A stretch of 64,000 bases of DNA, taken from assembly GCF_002056295.1 (NCBI RefSeq), contig NZ_CP020100.1, forward strand, positions 3,123,501 through 3,187,500, read 5' to 3'. The position numbers and the translations under genes are program-made. The number at the start of each line of letters is the position of its first letter. Position 1 is the stretch's first letter. This DNA comes from Halopseudomonas phragmitis (GTDB lineage Bacteria > Pseudomonadota > Gammaproteobacteria > Pseudomonadales > Pseudomonadaceae). The notes under the pieces are model-generated. The model was not told the DNA's origin and did not search any database. It saw only the letters and a list, made by a program, of their open reading frames with translations. This document shows, piece by piece, positions 1 to 8,500 of this stretch.

Positions 1-1867
1 CCTGATGCACGGCGTCATAGCTGGCCGGCACAGGGTTGAGGTTGAGTCCCAGGTCACGGCAGGTCAGCAGCAACTGGCGGTGCGTTTCACGCCATTCACG
101 CAACCGCAGGTAATTGAGGAAGTTGCGCCGGCACCAACTGCGTAACTGACTCTGACTGAGTGCCTGACGTTGCTCTTCAAAACCCCGCCAGAGGTTGATG
201 AAGGCAACGAAGTCCGAACTGTCGTCCTTCCACTGCGCATGGGCCTGATCAGCGGCCTGTTGACGTTCAACCGGGCGCTCTCGCGGATCCTGTACCGCCA
301 GCGCGCTGGCGATGATCAGCGCTTCGTCGAGGCTGTTCAGACGGCTGGCTTCGATCAGCATGCGGCCAATACGCGGGTCGACCGGTAGCCGCGCCAACTG
401 CCGGCCGACTTCGCTGATCTGGCCCGACTTATCGACTGCGCCCAACTCCTGCAGCAGAGTGAAGCCGTCACTGATCGCGCGGCCATCTGGCGGCTCAATA
501 AACGGGAAGTCCTCAATTCGCCCCAGACGCAGATGCAGCATCTGCAAAATGACCGCCGCCAGATTGGTGCGCAGGATCTCGGGATCGGTAAAGGCCGGCC
601 GGGCATTGAAATCGTCTTCGCCATACAGCCGCACGCAAATGCCCGGAGCAACCCGTCCGCAGCGCCCTTTGCGCTGGTTGGCACTGGCCTGTGATATTGC
701 TTCGACCGGCAGCCGCTGAACCTTGGAACGCGGGCTGTAGCGGCTGATGCGCGCCTCGCCAGGGTCGATTACATAAACAATGCCCGGCACCGTGAGCGAG
801 GTTTCCGCCACGTTGGTAGCCAGCACCACCCGGCGCCCGGCATGTGGGGCAAAGATTTTCTGCTGTTCGCTGACTGACAGCCGCGCATAGAGCGGCAGAA
901 TTTCGGTATGCCTGAGGTTGGCCTTGCGCAGAAACTCGGCGGTATCGCGAATCTCGCGCTCGCCGGGCAAAAAGATCAGGGCATCGCCCGGTCCTTTGCC
1001 CTGGCTACGCTCCTGCTGCTCCAGTTCACGCAGCGCGGCGAGGATGCCCTGATCGATCGACAGGTCTTCCTCAACCGGGTTGCCCTCCTCGTCCATCTCG
1101 GCAGCCAGCGGCCGGTACCAGACATCCACAGGATAGGTGCGCCCGGACACCTCGATGATCGGCGCGCCATCAAAGTGCTGGGAGAAGCGCTCCAGATCGA
1201 TGGTCGCCGAGGTGATGATCAGCTTGAGATCGGGCCGCTTGGCCAGGATAGTCTTGAGGTAGCCGAGCAGAAAATCGATGTTCAGGCTACGCTCATGAGC
1301 CTCATCGATGATCAGGGTGTCATAGCGCTCCAGAAAACGGTCATGCTGGGTTTCAGCCAGCAGGATGCCGTCGGTCATCAGCTTGACCAGGGTGTTCTCA
1401 TTACTCTGATCGGTAAAGCGCACCTGGTAACCAACCAGCTCACCCAGACCGCTGCCCAGCTCTTCGGCCACCCTGCTGGCAACACTGCGCGCGGCCAGCC
1501 GGCGCGGCTGGGTATGCCCGATCAACCCGTAGGCACCACGCCCCAGCTCCAGGCAGATCTTCGGCAACTGGGTAGTCTTGCCCGAGCCGGTTTCGCCGGC
1601 GATCACCACCACCTGATGGGCAGCAATCGCCTGCTTGATCTCCTCACGCTTGGCGGCAATCGGCAGGTTATCGTCGTAGCGGATCGACGGCACGCTGGCA
1701 CGGCGCTGTGCTACCTGGGCACAGGAGCGCTGAAAGCGCTCCAACCATTGGCTCAGCTTATGCTCATCCGGTTGCTTGCCGAGGTTATGCAATTGCCGGC
1801 GCAAACGATGGCGGTCAGCCGCCATGGCCTGATCAAGATTGTTGGCGAGTTGGTGCAGGTTGGTCAT
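1..1867 (-). CDS. hrpA: ATP-dependent RNA helicase HrpA (partial, C-terminal part outside window)
   Basis: This is a DEAH-box RNA helicase. In E. coli HrpA acts on mRNA and on stalled ribosomes. About 622 codons are present from an ATG at 1867 and the frame is open to the window edge; the family is about 1,300 residues, so roughly half is missing. Visible motifs are Walker A GETGSGKT (residues 91-98), DEAH (188-191), the SAT motif near 215, and motif VI QRKGRCGR near 395. The N-terminal 60 residues match the poorly conserved HrpA leader. It lies just downstream of fadD1 but is separated from it by a terminator hairpin, so it is probably transcribed on its own. Identification is firm; the exact start is less so, because no strong ribosome-binding site is visible. 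Confidence 0.95.
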   Translation of the reverse strand, partial: MTNLHQLANNLDQAMAADRHRLRRQLHNLGKQPDEHKLSQWLERFQRSCAQVAQRRASVPSIRYDDNLPIAAKREEIKQAIAAHQVVVIAGETGSGKTTQLPKICLELGRGAYGLIGHTQPRRLAARSVASRVAEELGSGLGELVGYQVRFTDQSNENTLVKLMTDGILLAETQHDRFLERYDTLIIDEAHERSLNIDFLLGYLKTILAKRPDLKLIITSATIDLERFSQHFDGAPIIEVSGRTYPVDVWYRPLAAEMDEEGNPVEEDLSIDQGILAALRELEQQERSQGKGPGDALIFLPGEREIRDTAEFLRKANLRHTEILPLYARLSVSEQQKIFAPHAGRRVVLATNVAETSLTVPGIVYVIDPGEARISRYSPRSKVQRLPVEAISQASANQRKGRCGRVAPGICVRLYGEDDFNARPAFTDPEILRTNLAAVILQMLHLRLGRIEDFPFIEPPDGRAISDGFTLLQELGAVDKSGQISEVGRQLARLPVDPRIGRMLIEASRLNSLDEALIIASALAVQDPRERPVERQQAADQAHAQWKDDSSDFVAFINLWRGFEEQRQALSQSQLRSWCRRNFLNYLRLREWRETHRQLLLTCRDLGLNLNPVPASYDAVHQ

Positions 1868-1890
1868 GAACGGCCTGTCAGAAATGAAAC

Positions 1891-1916
1891 ACCCCGCCCG
1901 GTTACCCGGGCGGGGT
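1891..1916 (-). terminator. Rho-independent terminator after fadD1
   Basis: A GC-rich 11-bp perfect stem (ACCCCGCCCGG and its complement) with a 4-base loop lies 30 bases past the fadD1 stop. On the minus strand the stem is followed by a T-rich run (GTTTCATTT). It separates fadD1 from hrpA. Confidence 0.8.
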
Positions 1917-1945
1917 GCATTGTCGCAAAGAACGCGGCTCAGGTG

Positions 1946-3634
1946 TTACTTGGCGCCGAGTTTCTTCAGCTCTTCGTCACGCAGTTCACGACGCAGGATC
2001 TTGCCAACGTTGGTGGTCGGCAGGGCATCGCGGAACTCGACGAACTTGGGCACTTTGTAGCCGGTCAGGTTGTTGCGCATGTGGTCCTTGACCTGCTCTT
2101 CGCTGAGTTGCGCACCGGGCGCCTTGACCAGGAACACCTTGATCGCTTCACCGGACTTCTCATCCGGCACCCCGATCGCAGCGCACTGCACCACACCAGG
2201 AATCGCAGCCATTACGTCTTCCAGTTCGTTGGGATAGACGTTGAAGCCAGAGACCAGAATCATGTCTTTCTTGCGATCGACAATGCGCAGGAAACCGTCT
2301 TCCTGGATGATGGCGATGTCGCCGGTTTTCAGCCAGCCTTCAGCATCGAGAATCTCGGCAGTGGCTTCTGGACGCTGCCAGTAGCCTTTCATCACCTGCG
2401 GGCCCTTGACGCACAGCTCGCCACGCTCACCGATCGGCAGCTCGTTGCCATCGTCGTCGATGATCTTGCACAGAGTCGAGGGTACCGGGATACCGATGGT
2501 GCCGATCTGTACCGCATCGATCGGGTTTACCGTGGCTACCGGGCTGGTTTCGGTCATGCCGTAACCTTCGCAGATCTTGCAGCCGGTAACCTGCTCCCAG
2601 CGCTCGGCAGTTGCCAATTGCAGGGCCATGCCGCCAGACAGAGTAACCTTGAACTTGCTGAAGTCGAGCTTGCGGAATTCCTCGCTGTTGCACAGGGCAA
2701 CAAACAGGGTATTGAGGCCGACAAAACCGCTGAACTTGAACTTGGACAGTTCCTTGACGAAGGCCGGAATATCGCGCGGATTAGTGATCAGCACGTTGTG
2801 GTTACCGCTGATCATCATCGCCATGCAATGGAAGGTGAAGGCGTAGATGTGATACAGCGGCAGCGGGCAAATCACGACCTCTTCGCCATCAACCATGTTG
2901 GCACCCATCAGCGCCTTGGACTGCAGCATGTTGGCGACCAGATTGCGGTGGGTCAGCATCGCGCCCTTGGCTACGCCGGTGGTGCCGCCGGTGTATTGCA
3001 GCACAGCGATGTCATCACCTGCAGGCGAGGCTTCCTGAAAGCTCTGGCCTTTGCCCTTGGCCATGGCGTCATTGAAGCGGACCATGCCGGGAATGTTGTA
3101 GGCCGGCACCATTTTCTTCACATGCTTGACCACGGTATTGACCAGCAGGCGCTTGAGCGGCGGCAGCATGTCACCGACTTCGGTAACGATGACCTGCTTG
3201 ACTCCGGTCTTGGGTACCACTTCTTCGGCCAGATGGGCCATGTTGGCCAGGCAGACCAGTGCCTTGGCGCCGGAGTCGTTGAACTGGTGTTCCATTTCGC
3301 GGGCGGTGTACAGCGGGTTGGTGTTGACCACCACATAACCGGCACGCATGGCCCCGAAGACGACGATCGGGTACTGGAGAACGTTGGGCATCTGTACCGC
3401 AATGCGATCACCCGGCTGCAGGCCAGTATGTTTTTGCAGGTAAGCAGCGAATTGCCCGGACAGGGCGTACATTTCACCGTAGGTGATGGTCTTGCCCAGA
3501 TTGCTGAAGGCCGGCTTGTCGGCGAACTTTTGGCAGGACTCCTTGAGAACGGCAAGGATATTGGGGTACTGATCCGGATTGATCTCGGTGGGAATGCCCG
3601 CCGGATACTTGTCCTTCCAGAAATTTTCAAGCAT
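1946..3634 (-). CDS. fadD1: Long-chain fatty acid-CoA ligase FadD1
   Basis: This is an acyl-CoA synthetase that activates fatty acids with ATP and CoA at the inner membrane, the entry step of beta-oxidation. It has 562 residues, the normal length. The AMP-binding motif YTGGTTGVAKG is at 214-224, EGYGMTET at 356-363, and the fatty-acyl-CoA signature GWLKTGDI at 432-439. Residues near the C-terminus (PTTNVGKILRRELR) contain the adenylation-domain lysine. A paralogue, fadD2, lies 263 bases upstream in the same direction, as in the fadD1-fadD2 pair of P. aeruginosa. The assignment as fadD1 rests on the N-terminus MLENFWKDKYPAGI and on the position between hrpA and fadD2. Confidence 0.95.
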   Translation of the reverse strand: MLENFWKDKYPAGIPTEINPDQYPNILAVLKESCQKFADKPAFSNLGKTITYGEMYALSGQFAAYLQKHTGLQPGDRIAVQMPNVLQYPIVVFGAMRAGYVVVNTNPLYTAREMEHQFNDSGAKALVCLANMAHLAEEVVPKTGVKQVIVTEVGDMLPPLKRLLVNTVVKHVKKMVPAYNIPGMVRFNDAMAKGKGQSFQEASPAGDDIAVLQYTGGTTGVAKGAMLTHRNLVANMLQSKALMGANMVDGEEVVICPLPLYHIYAFTFHCMAMMISGNHNVLITNPRDIPAFVKELSKFKFSGFVGLNTLFVALCNSEEFRKLDFSKFKVTLSGGMALQLATAERWEQVTGCKICEGYGMTETSPVATVNPIDAVQIGTIGIPVPSTLCKIIDDDGNELPIGERGELCVKGPQVMKGYWQRPEATAEILDAEGWLKTGDIAIIQEDGFLRIVDRKKDMILVSGFNVYPNELEDVMAAIPGVVQCAAIGVPDEKSGEAIKVFLVKAPGAQLSEEQVKDHMRNNLTGYKVPKFVEFRDALPTTNVGKILRRELRDEELKKLGAK

Positions 3635-3897
3635 AGATGCCCGCTCCTGAACAGGTTCGGCTCAAGGCCGATATTGCCTTTATATTAGGTTCTTCTAGAA
3701 ATTTTGGCTTTTCGCCGCATGTTCGTGAACGAATCTTGCTATTCGGTCGAAAAGTGGCCGAAGACTAGCAGTTTTTCTCAAACCAAACCAGTCTTGCCAG
3801 AGTTACAGAGGGTAAGTGCTGGCCTGGAGCGTCGGACGCCGCTCAACATGCACGGCGCCCTTCCAGGTCATATTCTCAGACGATCATGAACAGACTC

Positions 3898-5583
3898 TTA
3901 GAGATCCCGCAGCTCACGGCGCAGGATCTTGCCCACCGGAGTCATCGGCAGCGACTCACGAATTTCATAATGCTTGGGCACCTTGTAACCGGTGAAATTC
4001 TCACGACAGTAGGCCTTGAGCTCATCAATGGTCAACTCACCGGAACTCGGCACCACGAACAGCTTGACCGCCTCCCCGGACTTCTCATCCGGCACTCCGA
4101 TGGCTGCTGCGTTGGCAACCTTGGGATGGGCAGCGACAACGTCTTCAATCTCGTTCGGATAAACGTTGAAGCCGGAAACGATGATCAGGTCCTTCTTGCG
4201 ATCCACGATGCTGACGAAGCCATCTTCATCGATGATCGCTACGTCGCCGGTCTTCAGCCAGCCTTCGGCATCCAGCACCTCTGCGGTGGCTTCCGGACGC
4301 TGCCAGTAGCCCTTCATCACCTGCGGACCTTTGACGCACAGCTCGCCACGCTCACCGATCGGCAGTTCGTTGCCATCATCATCGATCACCTTCAGCCCGG
4401 TGCCCGGCGCAGGCAGACCAACCGAGCCCAGACGGGCCAGACCATCGCCTGGGCTGGAACAGACCACCGGCGACGTTTCGGTCAGGCCATAACCTTCGCC
4501 GATCAGGCAGCCGGTTTTGCTCTGCCAGCGTTCAGCAGTAGCCTTGACCAAGGCGGTACCGCCGGAGCTGGTCGACTTGAGCTTGGAGAAGTCGATGTCG
4601 GCAAACTCTGGATGTTCCATCAACGCTACGAACAGGGTGTTCAGACCAACAATGGAAGAGAACTGCCACTTTTTCAGTTCCTTGACGAAACCGGGGATGT
4701 CACGCGGATTGGTGATCAGAATATTGTGATGCCCAGCCAGCATCATGCACATGCAGTTCACGGTGAAGGCGAAGATGTGGTACAGCGGCAGCGGTGCTAT
4801 CACCACCTCGCCGTCGTCGCTCATGATCTTCTTGCCGTCCTTGTCGACCTGCTGCATGTTGGCGTAGACCTGCAGCATGTTGGCCACCAGGTTGCCGTGG
4901 GTCAGCATCGCGCCTTTGGCTACGCCGGTGGTGCCGCCGGTGTACTGCAGGACTGCAACGTCGTCCAGAGCTTTGCTGACCGGTTTGGGCGACTGGCCGG
5001 CGGACTTCTTCAGGGAGTCCTTGATCGAGACAGCCTGCGGCAACTGGTACTCCGGGACCATTTTCTTGACTTTCTTGACCACGGTATTGACCAGCCAGCC
5101 CTTGAAGGTCGGCAGCATATCGCCCATACGCGCTTCAAACAGGTACTTGATCTCGGTATCGGGCAGCACTTCCTGAACCAAGTGGCCGAACAGGTTCATG
5201 TAAACCAGCGCCTTGACCCCGGCATCCTTGAACTGGTGGCGCATTTCCCGCGCGGTATACAGCGGGTTGGTGTTAACCACGACCAGACCGGCGCGCATGG
5301 CACCGAATACCACTACGGGGAACTGGAGGACGTTGGGCATCTGCACAGCGATCCGGTCGCCGGGCTTGAGGTCGGTATGGTTTTGCAGATAGCTGGCGAA
5401 GGCGGCGGAGTAACGTTCCAGGTCGCCGTAGGTGATGGTAACGCCCATGTTGGTGAACGCGGGGCGTTCGGCATATTTGCGACAGGACTGTTCGAAGACG
5501 TCGATGATCGAACTGTACTGCCCCAAGTCGATATCATTGGGTACCCCGGCCGGGCGTTTGTCGTTCCAGAACGCTGCTTCCAT
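3898..5583 (-). CDS. fadD2: Long-chain fatty acid-CoA ligase FadD2
   Basis: This second acyl-CoA synthetase has 561 residues and the same adenylation motifs as FadD1 (YTGGTTGVAKG, EGYGLTETSP, GWLKTGD). The reading frame is open further upstream, but the ATG at 5583 is preceded by AAGAGGACAACAATA and begins the family-like sequence MEAAFWNDKRPAGVPND, so I take that as the start. The gene diverges from the hydrolase gene at 5790 across about 200 bases, which must hold both promoters. In P. aeruginosa the two ligases differ in substrate chain-length preference; nothing in the sequence lets me assign that here. Some tracts are almost identical in DNA to fadD1. Confidence 0.95.
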   Translation of the reverse strand: MEAAFWNDKRPAGVPNDIDLGQYSSIIDVFEQSCRKYAERPAFTNMGVTITYGDLERYSAAFASYLQNHTDLKPGDRIAVQMPNVLQFPVVVFGAMRAGLVVVNTNPLYTAREMRHQFKDAGVKALVYMNLFGHLVQEVLPDTEIKYLFEARMGDMLPTFKGWLVNTVVKKVKKMVPEYQLPQAVSIKDSLKKSAGQSPKPVSKALDDVAVLQYTGGTTGVAKGAMLTHGNLVANMLQVYANMQQVDKDGKKIMSDDGEVVIAPLPLYHIFAFTVNCMCMMLAGHHNILITNPRDIPGFVKELKKWQFSSIVGLNTLFVALMEHPEFADIDFSKLKSTSSGGTALVKATAERWQSKTGCLIGEGYGLTETSPVVCSSPGDGLARLGSVGLPAPGTGLKVIDDDGNELPIGERGELCVKGPQVMKGYWQRPEATAEVLDAEGWLKTGDVAIIDEDGFVSIVDRKKDLIIVSGFNVYPNEIEDVVAAHPKVANAAAIGVPDEKSGEAVKLFVVPSSGELTIDELKAYCRENFTGYKVPKHYEIRESLPMTPVGKILRRELRDL

Positions 5584-5789
5584 TATTGTTGTCCTCTTCC
5601 CCGTATTGATGCGGTAGTGTGTATTTATAGTGCTTCTCGCTCGCGGGCCTGCCCCCGAGACGAAGCTCGTTATCGGTTGCAACGGGAAAATTACCAGCAA
5701 CCGAGTGAAATACAAAACCCTGTTCTGTTTCATTTGGTATATGAATACTGCCGCTGCACTCCAACCCAATCGTCTCGAAAGGACACAGC

Positions 5790-6749
5790 ATGCACTACCA
5801 GCCCGACTGGCTTGAACGCCCGGACGCAGCCCGGCTGCGAGTTCACCGCTGGCACCCGGACAGCCCACCTCGGGCAACGCTGCTCATCAGCCATGGTATG
5901 GCCGAACATGCTCAGCGCTATCAGCGCCTGGCCGCAAGCTGCACTGAGGAGGGCTATCAGGTGGTTGCACTCGATCAGCGAGGGCATGGCGCCAGCGCAG
6001 CCTGCGGTCAACTGGGACACTTTGCCGATCAGCACGGCTGGCGAGCGGTGATCGATGATCTTGGGGCGCTGCTCAAGCAGGTTCGCCGCGAGCAACCAAC
6101 ACTGCCAATATGCCTGCTGGGTCACAGCATGGGGTCGTATATCAGCCAGGGCCTGCTACTGCAGCAGCCAGCAGCTGCCGATGCACTGATCCTCAGCGGC
6201 AGCAACGCTCACCCACCCTGGCTCAGTCGCCTGGCGCGCTTTGGCGCCAGTATTGAAGGCCAATTACGCGGCTGGCAGCAGCCGGCCCTGACGGTTGAAC
6301 GCCTGAGTTTTGGTCAGTTCAACCGTCAGTTCCACCCAAACCGAACCCGTGCCGACTGGCTTAGCCGGGATCCGCTTGAAGTCGATCAGTACCTCAACGA
6401 TCCACTCTGTGGCTTTGCCTGTAGCGCCCGGCTTTGGCACGATCTGTTCGGCGGCCTGCTGGAAATTGCCGACCCGATAGCCTTACAAAGGCTGCCAGCC
6501 AGCCTGCCGGTTTTGATCATTGGCGGCGATGCCGACCCGGTCAGCGCTGGAGATGGTCTGAAGAAACTGTGTCGGCGCTTGCAGCACGCCGGGCTTGAAC
6601 GAGTAGAATTACGCCTTTATCCGGGCGCTCGTCATGAGCTGTTCAACGAGACCAACCGAGCCCAGGCCACCCAGGACCTGCTCGACTGGCTCGTGCAGGC
6701 TCTGCCCGCCGCCACCCAGCATCAGGAGAATCAGAATGTCCAAGCTTGA
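5790..6749 (+). CDS. Alpha/beta hydrolase, lysophospholipase or monoacylglycerol lipase type
   Basis: This is a 319-residue serine hydrolase of the Hydrolase_4 (PldB/monoglyceride lipase) type. The nucleophile elbow GHSMGS gives Ser113; Asp249 (in GGDADPV) and His282 (in GARHELF) complete a plausible triad. The oxyanion-side HG motif is at ISHGMAEH (34-41). There is no signal peptide, so it should be cytoplasmic. The ATG follows CGAAAGGACACAGC, a good ribosome-binding site. The stop overlaps the start of the enoyl-CoA hydratase gene by 14 bases, so the two are translationally coupled. Being beside the fadD pair suggests a role in releasing or salvaging acyl chains from lipids. The substrate is not known. 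Confidence 0.88.
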   Translation: MHYQPDWLERPDAARLRVHRWHPDSPPRATLLISHGMAEHAQRYQRLAASCTEEGYQVVALDQRGHGASAACGQLGHFADQHGWRAVIDDLGALLKQVRREQPTLPICLLGHSMGSYISQGLLLQQPAAADALILSGSNAHPPWLSRLARFGASIEGQLRGWQQPALTVERLSFGQFNRQFHPNRTRADWLSRDPLEVDQYLNDPLCGFACSARLWHDLFGGLLEIADPIALQRLPASLPVLIIGGDADPVSAGDGLKKLCRRLQHAGLERVELRLYPGARHELFNETNRAQATQDLLDWLVQALPAATQHQENQNVQA

Positions 6750-7206
6750 AAACCGCACCTACGACGAACTCACTGTTGGCGACAAGGCCCACGTTAGCCA
6801 CAGTGTCAGCGAGCGCGACCTGACGCTGTTCGCCGCAGTCTCCGGTGACGTCAACCCGGTGCACCTGGACGAGGCCTTTGCCGCCGCCACCCCGTTCAAA
6901 GGCCGCATCGCTCACGGCATGTTCTCTGGCGCCCTGATCTCCGCTGCCATCGCCTGCGAGCTGCCTGGCCCTGGTAGCATCTATATTGGCCAGGAGCTCA
7001 GCTTCATGCGCCCTGTACGTCTGGGCGACAGCCTGCGTGTTGAGCTGGAAATTCTGGAAAAACTGCCAAAGAACCGAGTCAAGATCGCCACCCGGGTCTT
7101 CAATCAGGACGATAAGCAGGTGGTCGATGGCGTAGCCACAGTGATGGCACCAACAGAGAAGGTCAGCATCGAGAAGCCAGAGCTGCCGACAGTTCAGGTA
7201 AGTTAA
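6736..7206 (+). CDS. phaJ1: MaoC-family (R)-specific enoyl-CoA hydratase, PhaJ-like
   Basis: This 156-residue single-hotdog protein resembles PhaJ1 of P. aeruginosa, which hydrates trans-2-enoyl-CoA to (R)-3-hydroxyacyl-CoA and so links beta-oxidation to polyhydroxyalkanoate precursors. The catalytic motif is SGDVNPVH, with Asp38 and His43, followed by the typical RIAHGM segment. It overlaps the upstream hydrolase gene by 14 bases and has AGGAGAATCAGA before the ATG at 6736. No PHA synthase lies in the window, so an actual role in PHA formation is inference. The gene is followed at once by a REP-type inverted pair. Confidence 0.87.
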   Translation: MSKLENRTYDELTVGDKAHVSHSVSERDLTLFAAVSGDVNPVHLDEAFAAATPFKGRIAHGMFSGALISAAIACELPGPGSIYIGQELSFMRPVRLGDSLRVELEILEKLPKNRVKIATRVFNQDDKQVVDGVATVMAPTEKVSIEKPELPTVQVS

Positions 7207-7290
7207 GCTGGCAGGAGCGCTCTGCGAGCGCGAATGGGCCCTGCAGTCTTCGCTAGCTCACGTCGCGGCCGCAGACCGCTCCCACAAGCT
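7207..7290. repeat. REP-like inverted pair (BIME-type) between convergent genes
   Basis: Two imperfect copies of a GC-rich unit face each other: one at 7207-7234 reading GGCAGGAGCGCTCTGCGAGC, the other at 7262-7290, whose reverse complement reads GTGGGAGCGGTCTGCGGCCG. About 19 of 26 positions agree. This resembles the well-known Pseudomonas REP with its GTGGGAGCGG core. It fills the gap between the convergent phaJ-like and VWA genes. Confidence 0.72.
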
Positions 7291-7291
7291 C

Positions 7292-7321
7292 TGAGCAATT
7301 AGCGCTAACGCTATTTGCTCA
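7292..7321 (-). other. Hairpin overlapping the 3' end of the VWA gene
   Basis: TGAGCAA and TTGCTCA flank an inner near-palindrome, giving an imperfect 13-bp stem with the loop CTAA. It spans the VWA stop codon. No T-run follows on the minus strand, so it is at best a weak terminator or an mRNA-stabilising 3' end. Confidence 0.4.
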
Positions 7322-8489
7322 GATAACGCATCCCCTCTTCCAACCCTTCCAGAGTCAGCGGGTACATGCGGTCTTCGATCAGATCACGAATGATCCGGGT
7401 CGAGGTGGTGTAATCCCAGGCATCCTTGGGGTACGGGTTGATCCAGATGAGCTTCTTGTACTTCTCCATGAAGCGCTGAATCCACACATGCCCGGCCTCT
7501 TCGTTCCAGTGCTCGACACTGCCACCGGGCTGGGTGATTTCGTAGGGCGCCATGGCGGCATCACCGACGAACACCACCTTGTAGTCCGGACCATATTTGT
7601 GCAACAGATCGATGGTCGGGGTGCGTTCGCTGGTACGGCGCAGGTTGTTCTTCCACACCGATTCATAGATGCAGTTATGGAAATAGAAGTACTCCAGGTG
7701 CTTGAACTCGGTACGACAGGCCGAGAACAGCTCCTCGCAGACCTTGATATGCGCATCCATCGAACCGCCGATATCGAACAGCAGCAGCAGCTTGACCGCG
7801 TTGCGTCGCTCGGGGCGCATCTGGATATTCAGCAGGCCACCGTCACGCGCGGTGTGATCAATGGTACCGTCGATATCGAACTCTTCAGCCGCACCGGTTC
7901 GGGCAAACTTGCGCAGCCGGCGCAGGGCCACCTTGATATTGCGCGTGCCGAGTTCGACCTGGTCATCAAGGTTCTTATACTCGCGCTGATCCCAGACCTT
8001 GACCGCCTTGCCCTGACGCTTGCCAGCATTGCCGACACGGATGCCTTCGGGGTTGAAGCCACCGGAGCCGAACGGGCTGGTGCCGCCGGTACCGATCCAC
8101 TTGTTGCCCCCCTCGTGGCGCTCCTTCTGTTCTTCAAGGCGTTTCTTGAACTCCTCGATCAGCTTGTCCAGGCCGCCCAGGCTCTGGATCTGGGCCTTTT
8201 CCTCATCGGTCAGCAGGCGCTCGAATTCCTTGCGCAGCCAATCTTCAGGAATCAGCGCCTCAAGCAACTGATCGAGATTTTCCAGCCCCTTGAAGTAGGC
8301 ACTGAAGGCGCGGTCAAACTTGTCGAAATGGCGCTCATCCTTGACCATTACGGTGCGCGACAGGTAGTAGAACTCTTCCATGTCGGCAAACACCACATGG
8401 TGCTTGAGCGCATTGATCAGATCTAGCAGCTCACGGACCGAGACCGGCACCTTGGCTGCACGCATTTCATTGAACAGGCCCAATAACAT
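7311..8489 (-). CDS. VWA-domain (CoxE-like) protein paired with MoxR ATPase
   Basis: This is a 392-residue cytoplasmic protein with an N-terminal helical region (MLLGLFNEMRAAKVPVSVRE), a charged middle (KRLEEQKERHEGG near 140-150) and a C-terminal von Willebrand A-like domain starting near LLLLFDIGGSMD. The usual MIDAS pattern DxSxS reads DIGGS here, so the first serine is glycine. The ATG follows AAGGGGGTGCCCG. It starts 11 bases after the MoxR ATPase gene in one operon. In general, MoxR/VWA pairs act together as chaperone-like remodelling machines in assembly or metal insertion. The target of this pair is unknown. Confidence 0.85.
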   Translation of the reverse strand: MLLGLFNEMRAAKVPVSVRELLDLINALKHHVVFADMEEFYYLSRTVMVKDERHFDKFDRAFSAYFKGLENLDQLLEALIPEDWLRKEFERLLTDEEKAQIQSLGGLDKLIEEFKKRLEEQKERHEGGNKWIGTGGTSPFGSGGFNPEGIRVGNAGKRQGKAVKVWDQREYKNLDDQVELGTRNIKVALRRLRKFARTGAAEEFDIDGTIDHTARDGGLLNIQMRPERRNAVKLLLLFDIGGSMDAHIKVCEELFSACRTEFKHLEYFYFHNCIYESVWKNNLRRTSERTPTIDLLHKYGPDYKVVFVGDAAMAPYEITQPGGSVEHWNEEAGHVWIQRFMEKYKKLIWINPYPKDAWDYTTSTRIIRDLIEDRMYPLTLEGLEEGMRYLSK

Positions 8490-8500
8490 CGGGCACCCCC

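Noticed and set aside
908..3688. A 926-codon plus-strand open frame antisense to hrpA and fadD1
   Set aside because: It spans two well-identified genes on the other strand and has no recognisable domain. Long antisense frames are common in GC-rich genes because of third-codon-position bias.
5584..5789. Possible PsrA/FadR-type operator in the fadD2-hydrolase divergent gap
   Set aside because: AAAAC and GTTTC half-sites are present, but their spacing does not fit the known pattern, so no site is called.
3886..6051. A 721-codon plus-strand open frame antisense to fadD2
   Set aside because: It is a shadow of fadD2 and crosses the divergent promoter region and the hydrolase gene; there is no family resemblance.
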